Positions 8,737 through 16,782 of a stretch of 64,000 nucleotides of DNA are shown here, piece by piece. The stretch covers positions 1-64,000 of the forward strand of contig JAUXVF010000022.1 of the NCBI GenBank assembly GCA_030680355.1, read 5' to 3'. Position 1 is the stretch's first letter; every line of letters starts with the position of its first letter. This stretch comes from Caulobacter sp. (GTDB lineage Bacteria; Pseudomonadota; Alphaproteobacteria; Caulobacterales; Caulobacteraceae). The notes under the pieces were generated by a model. It was not told where the DNA came from and made no database searches. It worked only from the letters and a program-made list of their open reading frames with translations. A program made the translations under genes and the position numbers.

Positions 8737-9459
8737 CTAGCCGCGCCAGTCGCCCAGCGCGGCCTGCCAGAGGGTCATGGCGGCGATGGCGGCGGTGTCG
8801 GCGCGGAGGATGCGCGGGCCGAGGGAGACAGAGGTCACGAACGCCAGGCCGCGCAGCCGTTCGGCCTCGGCCGGATCGAAACCGCCCTCGGGACCGATCA
8901 GCGTCGCCCAGGGGCCGGGCGGGCTGTCCCGCAGCGCGTCCAGGGCCGGGGGAACCCCGCCGGCCTCATCGCAGAACATCAGCCGGCGGGCGGCGTCCCA
9001 ACCGTCCAGCACCCGGTCCAGCTTCTCCGGCGCGACGATTTCCGGGACGTCCAGCCGGCCGGTCTGTTCGGCGGCCTCGATGGCGATGGCGTCGAGGCGG
9101 GGCAGGTTGACCCGGTCGGCGTTGGTGCGGCGAGTGGTGACCAGCCGCACGCGCCGGGCGCCCAGCTCGGCGGCCTTCTCGATGATGGTCTCCAGCCGCC
9201 CCCGTTTCACCAGGGCGACGACCAGCTCCAGGTCCGGGCCGGCCTGTTGCGGCCGGACCTGCGTCGTCACCGCCAGCCGGCAAAGCCGCTTGCCGACCTC
9301 GGCCAGGGTGGCGCGCCACTCGCCGTCGCGGCCGTTGAACAGCAGCACCTCGGCGCCCACGGTCAGGCGCATGACGGCGGTCAGGTAGCGGCCCTGCTCG
9401 GGCGCGGGCATGACGCCGGCGCCGGCGGCGAGGTCGTTGGGAACAAACAGACGGATCAT
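8737..9459 (-). CDS. rsmE: 16S rRNA (uracil-1498-N3)-methyltransferase
   Basis: This 240-residue SPOUT-fold methyltransferase modifies U1498 of 16S rRNA. The C-terminal knot motif 'LIGPEGGFDPAEAERLR' and the 'SLGPRILRADTAAIAA' segment are diagnostic. The N-terminus 'IRLFVPNDLAAG' fits the PUA-like domain. The start ATG has an 'agaagag' Shine-Dalgarno about 7 bases upstream. It is divergent from the polyphosphate kinase gene, only 46 bases away, so the two promoters overlap in that gap. Confidence 0.95.
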   Translation of the reverse strand: MIRLFVPNDLAAGAGVMPAPEQGRYLTAVMRLTVGAEVLLFNGRDGEWRATLAEVGKRLCRLAVTTQVRPQQAGPDLELVVALVKRGRLETIIEKAAELGARRVRLVTTRRTNADRVNLPRLDAIAIEAAEQTGRLDVPEIVAPEKLDRVLDGWDAARRLMFCDEAGGVPPALDALRDSPPGPWATLIGPEGGFDPAEAERLRGLAFVTSVSLGPRILRADTAAIAAMTLWQAALGDWRG

Positions 9460-9505
9460 CGAACTCTTCTGGCGGAAAACGGGGCTCAGGCGCTAGGGTT
9501 GCAGC

Positions 9506-10264
9506 ATGAACAATGACGCATATGACGCCGAACTCCGGCAGCTGCAGATCGCCATGATCGGGGCCCAGAAGGCGGCGATCAAGGAGGGCCGCAAGGTCCT
9601 GGTAATTTTCGAGGGTCGCGACGCAGCCGGCAAGGACGGGTCGATCGCCCGCATCGTCGCCCCGCTGTCCCGCCGCGAGACCCGGGTGGTGGCCCTGCCC
9701 AAGCCGTCGGACCGCGAACGCAGCCAGTGGTTTCTGCAGCGCTACGTCGCCCATCTGCCGGCCGCCGGGGAGTTCGCCCTGTTCAACCGCTCCTGGTACA
9801 ACCGGGCCGGGGTCGAGAAGGTGATGGGCTTCAGCGAACCCGAGGAACAGGAAGAGTTCCTGCGCGATGTGCCGGCCTTCGAGCGGATGCTGGTCGACAG
9901 CGGCATGAAGGTGGTCAAGTTCTGGCTCGACATCTCCCGCGAGGAACAGGCCAAACGTCTCGAGGCCCGCCGCAAGGATCCGCTCAAGGCGTTCAAGATC
10001 AGCCCCCTCGACGACGTCGCCCAGGCCCGCTGGGACGACTACACCGCCGCCCGCGACGAGATGCTGCGCCGGACGCACAGTGAAGAGGCGCCCTGGATCT
10101 GCGTGCGGGCCGACCACAAGAAGCCGGCCCGGCTGAATATCCTGCGCTGGCTGTTGCCGGCGGTGGCGTCGGCCAAGGTCTGCAAGGGCGTGGAAAAACC
10201 CGATTCGTCCGTCGTCTTCCGTTTCGAGATGGACGCCCTCGGCGACGGGCGGCTGGCCCGCTAG
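9506..10264 (+). CDS. Polyphosphate kinase 2 family protein
   Basis: This 252-residue protein has the PPK2 fold: Walker A 'GRDAAGKDG' at residues 37-45, the 'FNRSWYNRAGVE' motif and the lid 'EARRKDPLKAFKISPLD'. PPK2 enzymes move phosphate between polyphosphate and nucleotides, mostly phosphorylating nucleoside di- or monophosphates. The single-domain length fits class I, which prefers diphosphates. The gene stands alone between rsmE and an FkbM methyltransferase. It may serve polyphosphate use with the Pst/Pho genes 30 kb away, which is inference only. Confidence 0.9.
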   Translation: MNNDAYDAELRQLQIAMIGAQKAAIKEGRKVLVIFEGRDAAGKDGSIARIVAPLSRRETRVVALPKPSDRERSQWFLQRYVAHLPAAGEFALFNRSWYNRAGVEKVMGFSEPEEQEEFLRDVPAFERMLVDSGMKVVKFWLDISREEQAKRLEARRKDPLKAFKISPLDDVAQARWDDYTAARDEMLRRTHSEEAPWICVRADHKKPARLNILRWLLPAVASAKVCKGVEKPDSSVVFRFEMDALGDGRLAR

Positions 10265-10366
10265 GGTGATCGCCGCCGACAGTCACGCCCGACTCACGCA
10301 CAATGACCCATCGCGACCCCCGCCGCCGCGCGGGCGTCCGTTGACCGGACCTGGAGAAGAAGACCC

Positions 10367-11074
10367 GTGCGCCTGAATCTCCGCCAACGCAGCGACTGGG
10401 TCGCGCATGTGCTCAAAGCCAGTTTTCAGCAACATCACCGGGAGCTGACGCCGCTCTTCCGGCCGCTGGTTCCCGAGGATGCGGTGATCATCGATGTCGG
10501 CGCCCATGCCGGCCAGTTCGCGCGGCTGTTCGCCGGCATGGCCCCCCGGGGCCAGGTCTGGTCGTTCGAGCCCTCGGCCTATGCCCGGTCGGTCATGGAG
10601 GTCGCCTCCATGGTCCGTCGGATCGACAACATCACCCTGTTGCCGCTGGGGCTGTCCGACGCCCCCGGCGAGCTGGTGCTCAACACCCCGATCAAGAAGG
10701 GCGGCGGCCTGGGGTTCGGCGCGGCGCATCTGGGCGAGGACGCGCGACCCGGCCCCACCTTCGAGCAGGTCGTGACCCTGACCACCCTGGACGCCTTCGC
10801 GCAGGAGAAGGCCCTGACACGTCTTGATCTGATCAAGATCGACATCGAGGGCTGGGAGCTGCAGGCCCTGCGCGGCGGCCAGGCGACCCTGTCCCGGTTC
10901 AAGCCGGCCCTGTTTCTGGAAGTCAGCGACGCCTTCCTGGGCCGCGCTGGCGACAGCGCCGAGGCGCTGTTCAGCTGGCTGGGCGATCTGGGGTACGCCG
11001 CCTACAGTGTGCCCGATCGCAAGCCCGTTCCGGCCTATGCCGGCGCGGACGACTATCTGTTCCTCGCCGCCTAG
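10367..11074 (+). CDS. FkbM family methyltransferase
   Basis: This 235-residue SAM-dependent methyltransferase starts at GTG. SAM-binding motif I is 'IIDVGAHAGQFARLF' (about residues 43-57), followed by 'WSFEPSAYA' and the FkbM hallmark 'LDLIKIDIEGWELQALRGG'. The family O-methylates sugars and other small molecules, and members are often found with glycan genes. No such neighbours are seen here, so the substrate is unknown. Confidence 0.88.
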   Translation: MRLNLRQRSDWVAHVLKASFQQHHRELTPLFRPLVPEDAVIIDVGAHAGQFARLFAGMAPRGQVWSFEPSAYARSVMEVASMVRRIDNITLLPLGLSDAPGELVLNTPIKKGGGLGFGAAHLGEDARPGPTFEQVVTLTTLDAFAQEKALTRLDLIKIDIEGWELQALRGGQATLSRFKPALFLEVSDAFLGRAGDSAEALFSWLGDLGYAAYSVPDRKPVPAYAGADDYLFLAA

Positions 11075-11122
11075 ATCCGGCGGCGCAGACACCGGCGCGC
11101 GCCGGTCAGACAGGAGGCAACC

Positions 11123-12103
11123 ATGGACTATGTCCGTCTCGGCTCAACCGGCCTGAAGGTTTCGCGCCTCTGCCTCGGCTGCATGACCTACGGCAGTCCC
11201 GACTGGCGACCCTGGGTGCTGGACGAGGCGGCCAGCCGGCCCTTCTTCAAGGCGGCCGTCGAGGGCGGGATCAATTTCTTCGACACCGCCGACATGTATT
11301 CCCTCGGCCAGAGCGAGGCGATCACCGGCAAGATGCTGCGCGAGTTCGCCCGGCGCGAAGAGGTGGTCATCGCCACCAAGGTGTTCTTTCCGCATTCGAA
11401 GGCGCCCAACGCCGGCGGCCTGTCGCGGAAACACATCTTCGACGCCGTCGACCGGTCGCTGACCAACCTCGGCGTCGACTATATCGACCTCTACCAGATC
11501 CACCGGTTTGATCCGCAGACGCCGATCGAGGAGACGCTGGAGGCGCTGCATGACGTAGTGAAGGCCGGCAAGGCCCGCTACATCGGCGCCTCCTCGATGT
11601 TCGCCTGGCAGTTCGCGAAAATGCTGGCCACGAGCGAGAAGCACGGCTGGACGAAGTTCGTCTCGATGCAGCCGCAGTACAATCTGGTCTACCGCGAGGA
11701 GGAGCGGGAAATGCTGCCGCTCTGCCAGGCCGAGGGGGTGGGGGTGATCCCCTGGTCGCCGCTGGCGCGGGGCTTCCTGGCCGGCGGCCGCACCAAGGTC
11801 GGGGAAGGCAATACCGAGCGGGCCCGGACCGACGAGTTCGCGCCGCATCTCTATTATCGCGACCAGGACTTCGCCGTGGTCGACGCCGTCGAGACGTTGG
11901 CGAAGGCGCGGGGTCTGTCGAACATGCAGGTCGCCCTGGCCTGGGTGATGCGCAACCCGGCCATCACCGCGCCCATCGTCGGGGCCTCCAGGCTCAGCCA
12001 CCTCAGCGACGCGCTGTCGGCGCTCGAGGTGACCCTCAGCGATGAGGAGGCGGCCATGCTGGAGAAACCCTACCGGCCCAAGCCGGTGCTGGATCATCAG
12101 TGA
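11123..12103 (+). CDS. Aldo/keto reductase
   Basis: This is a 326-residue (beta/alpha)8 NADPH-dependent oxidoreductase. The catalytic tetrad can be read as Asp54 and Tyr59 ('FFDTADMYS'), Lys86 ('IATKVFF') and His127 ('LYQIHRFD'). 'GVIPWSPLARGFLAGG' and 'IVGASRLSHL' are the usual cofactor-side motifs. The start is supported by 'aggaggcaacc' just before the ATG. It resembles the YajO/YghZ-like subgroup. The physiological substrate cannot be told. Confidence 0.92.
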   Translation: MDYVRLGSTGLKVSRLCLGCMTYGSPDWRPWVLDEAASRPFFKAAVEGGINFFDTADMYSLGQSEAITGKMLREFARREEVVIATKVFFPHSKAPNAGGLSRKHIFDAVDRSLTNLGVDYIDLYQIHRFDPQTPIEETLEALHDVVKAGKARYIGASSMFAWQFAKMLATSEKHGWTKFVSMQPQYNLVYREEEREMLPLCQAEGVGVIPWSPLARGFLAGGRTKVGEGNTERARTDEFAPHLYYRDQDFAVVDAVETLAKARGLSNMQVALAWVMRNPAITAPIVGASRLSHLSDALSALEVTLSDEEAAMLEKPYRPKPVLDHQ

Positions 12104-12134
12104 AGGGGGGGCGTGAGTGAAGGGGGGCGCAGTC

Positions 12135-12241
12135 TGCGTGGTTCGACACGCGTCCCTCGACAAGCTCGGGCCGCTGCTCACCATGACTAAAATGGGTTGT
12201 CATCCTGAGCAGGCCGCGCAGCGGCCGTGTCGAAGGACGCA
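12135..12241. repeat. Dispersed palindromic repeat, family A, copy 1
   Basis: The ends 'tgcgtggttcgacacg' and 'cgtgtcgaaggacgca' are near-perfect reverse complements and enclose 'ctgctcaccatgact' and 'gtcatcctgagcag', which also pair. The same layout recurs at 14327-14421, and a short form occurs at 30214-30256. The right end directly abuts the ATG of the next gene and provides its 'gaagga' ribosome-binding site. Confidence 0.85.
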
Positions 12242-13468
12242 ATGAAACCCTACGACATCTCCCTCAAACAGGCCCGCCGCATCGCCCTGACGGCCCAGGG
12301 CTTCGCCGCCGCGCGCCGTCACGCCGCGCCGGGCAGGCGGCATTTCGGCCAGGTCGCCGAGCGGCTGGGCGTGATCCAGATCGACAGCGTCAACGTCCTG
12401 ACCCGCACCCATTACCTGCCGGCTTTTTCCCGGCTGGGCGACTATCCGCAGGCTGTTCTGGAGGGCGAGGCCTGGGGCAGGAAGCGGACCCTGTTTGAAT
12501 ACTGGGGCCATGAGGCCTCGCTGTTGCCGCTGGCGATGCAGCCGCTGCTGCGCTGGCGGATGGCCCGGGCCGAGGCCGGCGAGACCTGGGGCGGGCTGGC
12601 CCGGTTCGGGCGGGAGCGGCGCGACTATATCGACGGCGTGCTGGCCGAGATCGAACAGCGCGGACCGGTCACCGGCGGCGACTTCGCCACCGGTCCGCGC
12701 GGCCAGCCCGGCTGGTGGTCCTGGTCGGAGGGCAAGCGGGCGCTGGAGTGGCTGTTCTGGGCCGGCTATGTGACCACGGCCACAAGGCGCGGTTTCGAGC
12801 GGGTCTATGACCTGACCGAGCGGGCCCTGCCGGCGGCGATCACCGGCCTGCCGACGCCGCCGGAGGACGAGGCGATGCGCGCGCTGATGCGGCTGTCGGC
12901 CCGGGCCATGGGCGTGGCCACCGAGGCCGACCTGCGCGACTATTTCCGCCTGCCGCTGCAGGGCGCCCGCCAGGCCGTGCGCGACCTGGTCGAGGCCGGC
13001 GAGCTGACGCCCGTCACCGTCCAGGGCTGGGACAAGCCGGCCTATCTGCATCCCGAGGCGAAGGCCCGGCGCATCGACGCCCACGCCCTGCTGTCGCCGT
13101 TCGACAACCTGATCTGGTTCCGCGACCGCACCGAGCGGCTGTTCGGGCTGAAGGTGCGGCTGGAGATCTACACCCCGGCCGAAAAGCGGGTGCACGGCTA
13201 CTATGTGCTGCCGTTTCTGGAGGGCGAGACGATCACCGCCCGGGTCGATCTGAAGGCCGACCGCAAGGCCGGGGCGCTGCGGGTCCAGGCCGCCCACGCC
13301 GAGCCGGAGGCGGGCCCGGAGACCCCGGCCGCCCTGGCCGCCGAACTGGTCAGAATGGCCGGCTGGCTGGGGCTGGAGCGGGTCGAGGTCGTCAAGAAGG
13401 GCGACCTGGCGTCCCGCTTGCAGCAGGCCCTTTCGGCGCCTTCGATCCGACCCCTGGCGGGAAATTGA
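12242..13468 (+). CDS. YcaQ-type winged-helix DNA glycosylase (HTH_42, DUF1006)
   Basis: This 408-residue member of the crosslink-repair glycosylase family YcaQ/AlkX removes alkylated or crosslinked bases. The segment 'GVIQIDSVNVLTRTHYLPAFSRLG' carries the catalytic Q-aliphatic-D motif at residues 46-48 (QID), the YcaQ-like variant rather than the QxQ of AlkZ. The winged-helix region follows, and the C-terminal 'KVRLEIYTPAEKRVHGYYVLPFLEG' block is typical. I chose the ATG at 12242. An in-frame GTG at 12227 is possible but lies inside the palindromic repeat that ends just before the ATG. Confidence 0.88.
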   Translation: MKPYDISLKQARRIALTAQGFAAARRHAAPGRRHFGQVAERLGVIQIDSVNVLTRTHYLPAFSRLGDYPQAVLEGEAWGRKRTLFEYWGHEASLLPLAMQPLLRWRMARAEAGETWGGLARFGRERRDYIDGVLAEIEQRGPVTGGDFATGPRGQPGWWSWSEGKRALEWLFWAGYVTTATRRGFERVYDLTERALPAAITGLPTPPEDEAMRALMRLSARAMGVATEADLRDYFRLPLQGARQAVRDLVEAGELTPVTVQGWDKPAYLHPEAKARRIDAHALLSPFDNLIWFRDRTERLFGLKVRLEIYTPAEKRVHGYYVLPFLEGETITARVDLKADRKAGALRVQAAHAEPEAGPETPAALAAELVRMAGWLGLERVEVVKKGDLASRLQQALSAPSIRPLAGN

Positions 13469-13563
13469 AGGGGTGCGACACACGGGCGGTTCGCCTTGGC
13501 GGCGTTTTTAGGTTATCAAGCGTCACTTCTGAAGAACGCGGGGGCGTTGGCGGGAGCTAAACC

Positions 13564-14280
13564 TTGCACGGATTCGATGAGCGCCTGTCGCGGCGCGGAC
13601 TGATTGTTGGACTGGCGGCTCTGACCGCCTCCTGCGCCGCCTCGGCGCGCAAGCCGCAGGTGGCGATGGCGCTCGCCGCGCCGCCGCCCGCGCCGCCGCC
13701 GATCGCGGTCACCCCGGCGCCGCTGACCGTTCCGGCCCTGACCGTCGGCCCGCCGCTCGACCCGACCTACCAGATCCGCCGCCCGCTGTTGCACGCGGCC
13801 CTGGACGCCCTCAAGCGTCACCGCGACCGCGTTCCGCACGAGGATCGGCTCTATATCGTCGACTTCCAGCGCCATTCCAGCAAACCGCGGCTGTTCCGCC
13901 TCGACCTGCAGACCGGCGAGGTGGTCGCCTTTCGCACCGCCCATGGTCGCGGCTCCGATCCGGCCCATACCGGCTTCGCGCAGACATTCTCCAACACGCC
14001 CAATTCCAACGCCTCGTCGGTGGGCGCCTATGTCACCGCCGGCGCCAGCGCCGGCTCCAAGCACGGTCCCAATGTCCTGCTCGACGGGCTGGAGCCGACC
14101 AATTCCGAGGCCCGCGACCGGGCGATCATCGTCCACGCCGCCGCCTACTGCGAGCCCGGCTACCTCGCCACCCAGGGCAAGCTCGGCCGCTCTTATGGCT
14201 GTTTCAGCCTCTGCCAGGCCGACCTGGTCGCCCTGCGCCCGGAGATGGACGCCGGCCGGCTGTTGTTCGCCGGGGCGTAG
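13564..14280 (+). CDS. L,D-transpeptidase-like murein enzyme (YkuD_2 type), exported
   Basis: This 238-residue protein starts at TTG. The N-terminus 'LSRRGLIVGLAALTASC' is a signal sequence with a twin-arginine and a possible lipobox cysteine. A Pro/Ala-rich linker (about residues 40-65) leads to the catalytic domain, with His191 ('IIVHAAAYC') and the nucleophile Cys213 in 'RSYGCFSLC'. This matches the murein L,D-transpeptidase catalytic-domain family. It would act on peptidoglycan stem peptides in the periplasm, though members of this subfamily are little studied. It lies alone, with a hairpin at 14290 downstream. Confidence 0.85.
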   Translation: MHGFDERLSRRGLIVGLAALTASCAASARKPQVAMALAAPPPAPPPIAVTPAPLTVPALTVGPPLDPTYQIRRPLLHAALDALKRHRDRVPHEDRLYIVDFQRHSSKPRLFRLDLQTGEVVAFRTAHGRGSDPAHTGFAQTFSNTPNSNASSVGAYVTAGASAGSKHGPNVLLDGLEPTNSEARDRAIIVHAAAYCEPGYLATQGKLGRSYGCFSLCQADLVALRPEMDAGRLLFAGA

Positions 14281-14289
14281 GGGCCGGAG

Positions 14290-14311
14290 CCCTCCCCTTC
14301 CTTTGGGAGGG
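14290..14311 (+). terminator. Hairpin after the L,D-transpeptidase gene
   Basis: A 7-bp stem ccctccc/gggaggg (14290-14296 with 14305-14311) encloses a pyrimidine-rich 8-base loop, 9 bases after the stop codon. No T-tract follows, so termination is likely but not certain. Confidence 0.4.
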
Positions 14312-14326
14312 AGCGCGGATACTGGT

Positions 14327-14421
14327 TGCGTGGTTCGACACGCGCTGCGCGCTGCTCACCATGACTATGCAAAAATGGCAGTCATCCTGGGCAGAGCCGC
14401 AGGCCCGTGTCGAAGGACGCA
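14327..14421. repeat. Dispersed palindromic repeat, family A, copy 2
   Basis: This has the same ends as copy 1 ('tgcgtggttcgacacgcg' and 'cgtgtcgaaggacgca') and the same inner pairs ('gctgctcaccatgact', 'gtcatcctgggcag'). Between the copies the central spacer differs while the arms are conserved, as expected for a mobile or structurally constrained palindrome. Confidence 0.85.
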
Positions 14422-14840
14422 CGGTTTCGCCGCTTCGCGCCGAGACCGGCTGAAGGTGGGGAGGTGTGCGGCGCGCTCCGGTCTGCCCGGATGTCTGTTT
14501 GGGTAGGCTTGTGAGAGTGGGTAGATCGTCTCGCGCCGCGAAGTCCGTTTTCCGAGAGCACCGGCCGGCCGCCGTTTGAAGGCCTGGCCGGTGTCGCCCC
14601 TCGACGGGCGGGCGGTGATACGAAGGCACCGTCCCGGACCGCGACGGTAACCCCCCGCCGCCTGTCCCCGCTCGAACCTCATCCCCGGCGCCGCAAGGTC
14701 GTATGGCCATACGCCCTCCCCATGCGACGGGGACGGGAAGGAGTATGCGGTGGGTTTTGAGGGTGGGGATAATTGGTGGGGAATGCACGGTGTTGAACGA
14801 ATAAATTCTTTCCAAACCAATGCGTTACCCATTCTCCATT
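14422..14840. other. Gene-free stretch with palindromes
   Basis: I see no convincing coding frame here: open frames on both strands lack start signals and family-like sequence. It holds a perfect 14-base palindrome 'cgtatggccatacg' at 14700-14713, a GC-rich imperfect hairpin at about 14711-14750 (ccctcccc / gggacggg), a hairpin around 'accgtcccggaccgcgacggt' at about 14627-14647, and an unusually AT-rich patch at 14780-14820. tmRNA and RNase P RNA were considered and do not fit. Confidence 0.5.
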
Positions 14841-14872
14841 CCGCTCATCCCCGCGAAGGCGGCGATGAGCGG
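14841..14872. repeat. Dispersed hairpin repeat, family B, copy 1 (possible terminator)
   Basis: 'ccgctcatccccgc' pairs with 'ggcgatgagcgg' with one mismatch. The same hairpin, with a perfect stem and GAAA loop, is at 39337-39368. It sits 15 bases beyond the stop codon of the ABC exporter, so it may also end its transcript. Confidence 0.7.
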
Positions 14873-14886
14873 TAGTGGGTATGGGT

Positions 14887-16674
14887 CTACGCCGTCCCCT
14901 CGGCCACCGCCGTCAGGCGGGCATAGACGCCGCCCCGGGCCTTGAGCGCGGCGTGGTCGCCGTCCTCGACGATGCGGCCGCGTTCGAACACCAGGATGCG
15001 GTCGGCGTGGCGGATGGTCGACAGGCGATGGGCGATGACGACGGTGGTGCGGCCGGTCATCAGCTCTTCCATGGCCGCCTGCACCGAGCGTTCGGTCTCG
15101 ACATCCAGGGAGCTGGTCGCCTCGTCGAAGACCAGGATCGGCGCGTCGGCCAGGAAGGCGCGGGCGATGGCCACCCGTTGGCGCTCGCCGCCGCTGAGTT
15201 TGACGCCGCGCTCGCCGACCAGGGTGTCGTAGCCCTTGGGCAGACGGTCGATGAACTCCTCGGCCCGGGCGCGGCGGGCCGCCAGCCGGATCTCATCGAG
15301 GGTCGCGCCGGGACGGGCGTAGCCGATGTTCTCGGCGATCGTGCGGTGGAACAGGGCCGGATCCTGCGGCACCACCGCGATGGCCCGGCGCAGCTCGCCC
15401 TGGGCGACATGGGCGATGTCCTGGCCGTCGATGCGGATCGCCCCGCCCTGCAGGTCGTAGAGGCGCTGGATCAGTTTGACGAAGGTCGATTTGCCGGCCC
15501 CCGTGGCCCCGACCAGCGCCACCCGCTCGCCCGGCGCGATGCGCAGGGAGAAGCCGTCATACAGGGGCGTGTCGGCGCTCTTGTAGCGGAAGGTGACGGC
15601 GTCGAACTCGACCTCGCCGGCGTCGCTCCGGAACGGCCGCGGCGCGTCCGGATCCTCGACCTGGGGCGCCATGCGGGCGTAGTTGGCCACGTCCTCGACG
15701 TCGTCGACGCCCTTCTGGAACATGCGGACGTTCTCGCCGATGTTCCGCAGATAGCCGCTCATCTGCATGAAGGTGGTGATGCCGAAGGCGATGTCGCCCG
15801 GCGTCGCCCGGCCCTTTGTCCAGAGCCAGACCAGGGTGCCGGTCATCACCGCCTGCAACAGCATGGTCAGCAGGTTCTGCAGCAGCCAGATGTCCATGAA
15901 CCGGCCCCAGGTGATCTGGACGGCGCGGCTCCACTGGTTGGTCAGATCGGCGAACCGCGCCTCCTCGCGGGCCTCGGCGCCGAAGCCCTTGACCGTCGGA
16001 TTGGAGCCGAGGGCGTCGGCCAGGGCCCCGCCGATGCGGGAGTCCAGGGCGTTGGAGCGCAGGTTGGCCGGCCGCACATAGACCTTCACCAGCCACAGGT
16101 TCAGCCACAGGAAGCCGAAGATCACGAGCAGGGCCGTCAGCCCGATCACGGGCCATTGCAGGGCCATGAGGAACGACTGTCCGACCAGCAGCAGCAGGGC
16201 CGGGGCCAGCCACAGCACCACCGCGTCGGACACCCCGTCATAGCCCCACATGGCCCGCGACAGCCGCCGCACCGTGGCCCCGGCGAAGGTGTCGGCGTGC
16301 CAGTCGGCGGAGAAGGACTGCACCTTGCGGAAGCCCTCGTTGGTCATCTCCTCCATGTTCCGCGCGGCCATCGGATTCCAGAACCGGAAGCCGATGTTGC
16401 GGGCGACGGAAAAGGCCAGATAGGCGCCGACGAACAGGCCCCAGGCGATCCAGACGGCTCCGGCGGCCGGCTCCGGCCGGGTCACGGCGTCAACCAGACC
16501 GCGGGCGGCCCAGGGCAGGGCCAGTTCGAACACCATCGCCCCCAGCATCATCCCCGCCGAGCCGATCAGCAGCCAGCGCCGCCGCAGCCAGAAGCCGGCG
16601 ATGAAGGCCATGACCTGGCCGTTGGAGAGCACCCGCTGGCGGGTGACCTCCTCATCCTCGTAGTGATCGCTCAT
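14887..16674 (-). CDS. ABC exporter, fused permease and ATPase (MsbA/Atm1-like)
   Basis: This 595-residue half-transporter works as a homodimer. Six membrane helices lie in about residues 20-310, followed by an ATPase domain with Walker A 'GATGAGKST', signature 'LSGGERQR', Walker B 'ILVFDEATSSLD' and H-loop 'IAHRLS'. It is a type IV (exporter) fold in the inner membrane. I chose the ATG at 16674 ('MSDHYEDEEV'), with GAGG upstream; the frame stays open to 16764, but that part is Arg/Pro-rich and unlike the family. Substrate unknown: lipid, peptide or drug. The msbA in the lipid A operon at 31028 is a separate paralogue. Confidence 0.9.
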   Translation of the reverse strand: MSDHYEDEEVTRQRVLSNGQVMAFIAGFWLRRRWLLIGSAGMMLGAMVFELALPWAARGLVDAVTRPEPAAGAVWIAWGLFVGAYLAFSVARNIGFRFWNPMAARNMEEMTNEGFRKVQSFSADWHADTFAGATVRRLSRAMWGYDGVSDAVVLWLAPALLLLVGQSFLMALQWPVIGLTALLVIFGFLWLNLWLVKVYVRPANLRSNALDSRIGGALADALGSNPTVKGFGAEAREEARFADLTNQWSRAVQITWGRFMDIWLLQNLLTMLLQAVMTGTLVWLWTKGRATPGDIAFGITTFMQMSGYLRNIGENVRMFQKGVDDVEDVANYARMAPQVEDPDAPRPFRSDAGEVEFDAVTFRYKSADTPLYDGFSLRIAPGERVALVGATGAGKSTFVKLIQRLYDLQGGAIRIDGQDIAHVAQGELRRAIAVVPQDPALFHRTIAENIGYARPGATLDEIRLAARRARAEEFIDRLPKGYDTLVGERGVKLSGGERQRVAIARAFLADAPILVFDEATSSLDVETERSVQAAMEELMTGRTTVVIAHRLSTIRHADRILVFERGRIVEDGDHAALKARGGVYARLTAVAEGTA

Positions 16675-16782
16675 GGAAAGACCTCGCGGCGGTCTTAGTC
16701 CCGAACGACGTTCTGCGGGAGGGGGCGAGGGCGGTTTTCGCCGAGGGCGGCCCTTCCGCAACACTGACGGCGCGGGTGGATT

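Noticed and set aside
12099..12130. Tandem duplication of 'agtgaagggggg'
   Set aside because: Two short units only; looks like simple slippage with no sign of function.
14430..14830. tmRNA or RNase P RNA in the gene-free block
   Set aside because: No tag reading frame and none of the RNase P conserved core is seen on either strand.
14875..16698. Long open frame opposite the ABC exporter
   Set aside because: Same cause: the antisense frame lacks any domain, and the sense gene has every ABC motif.
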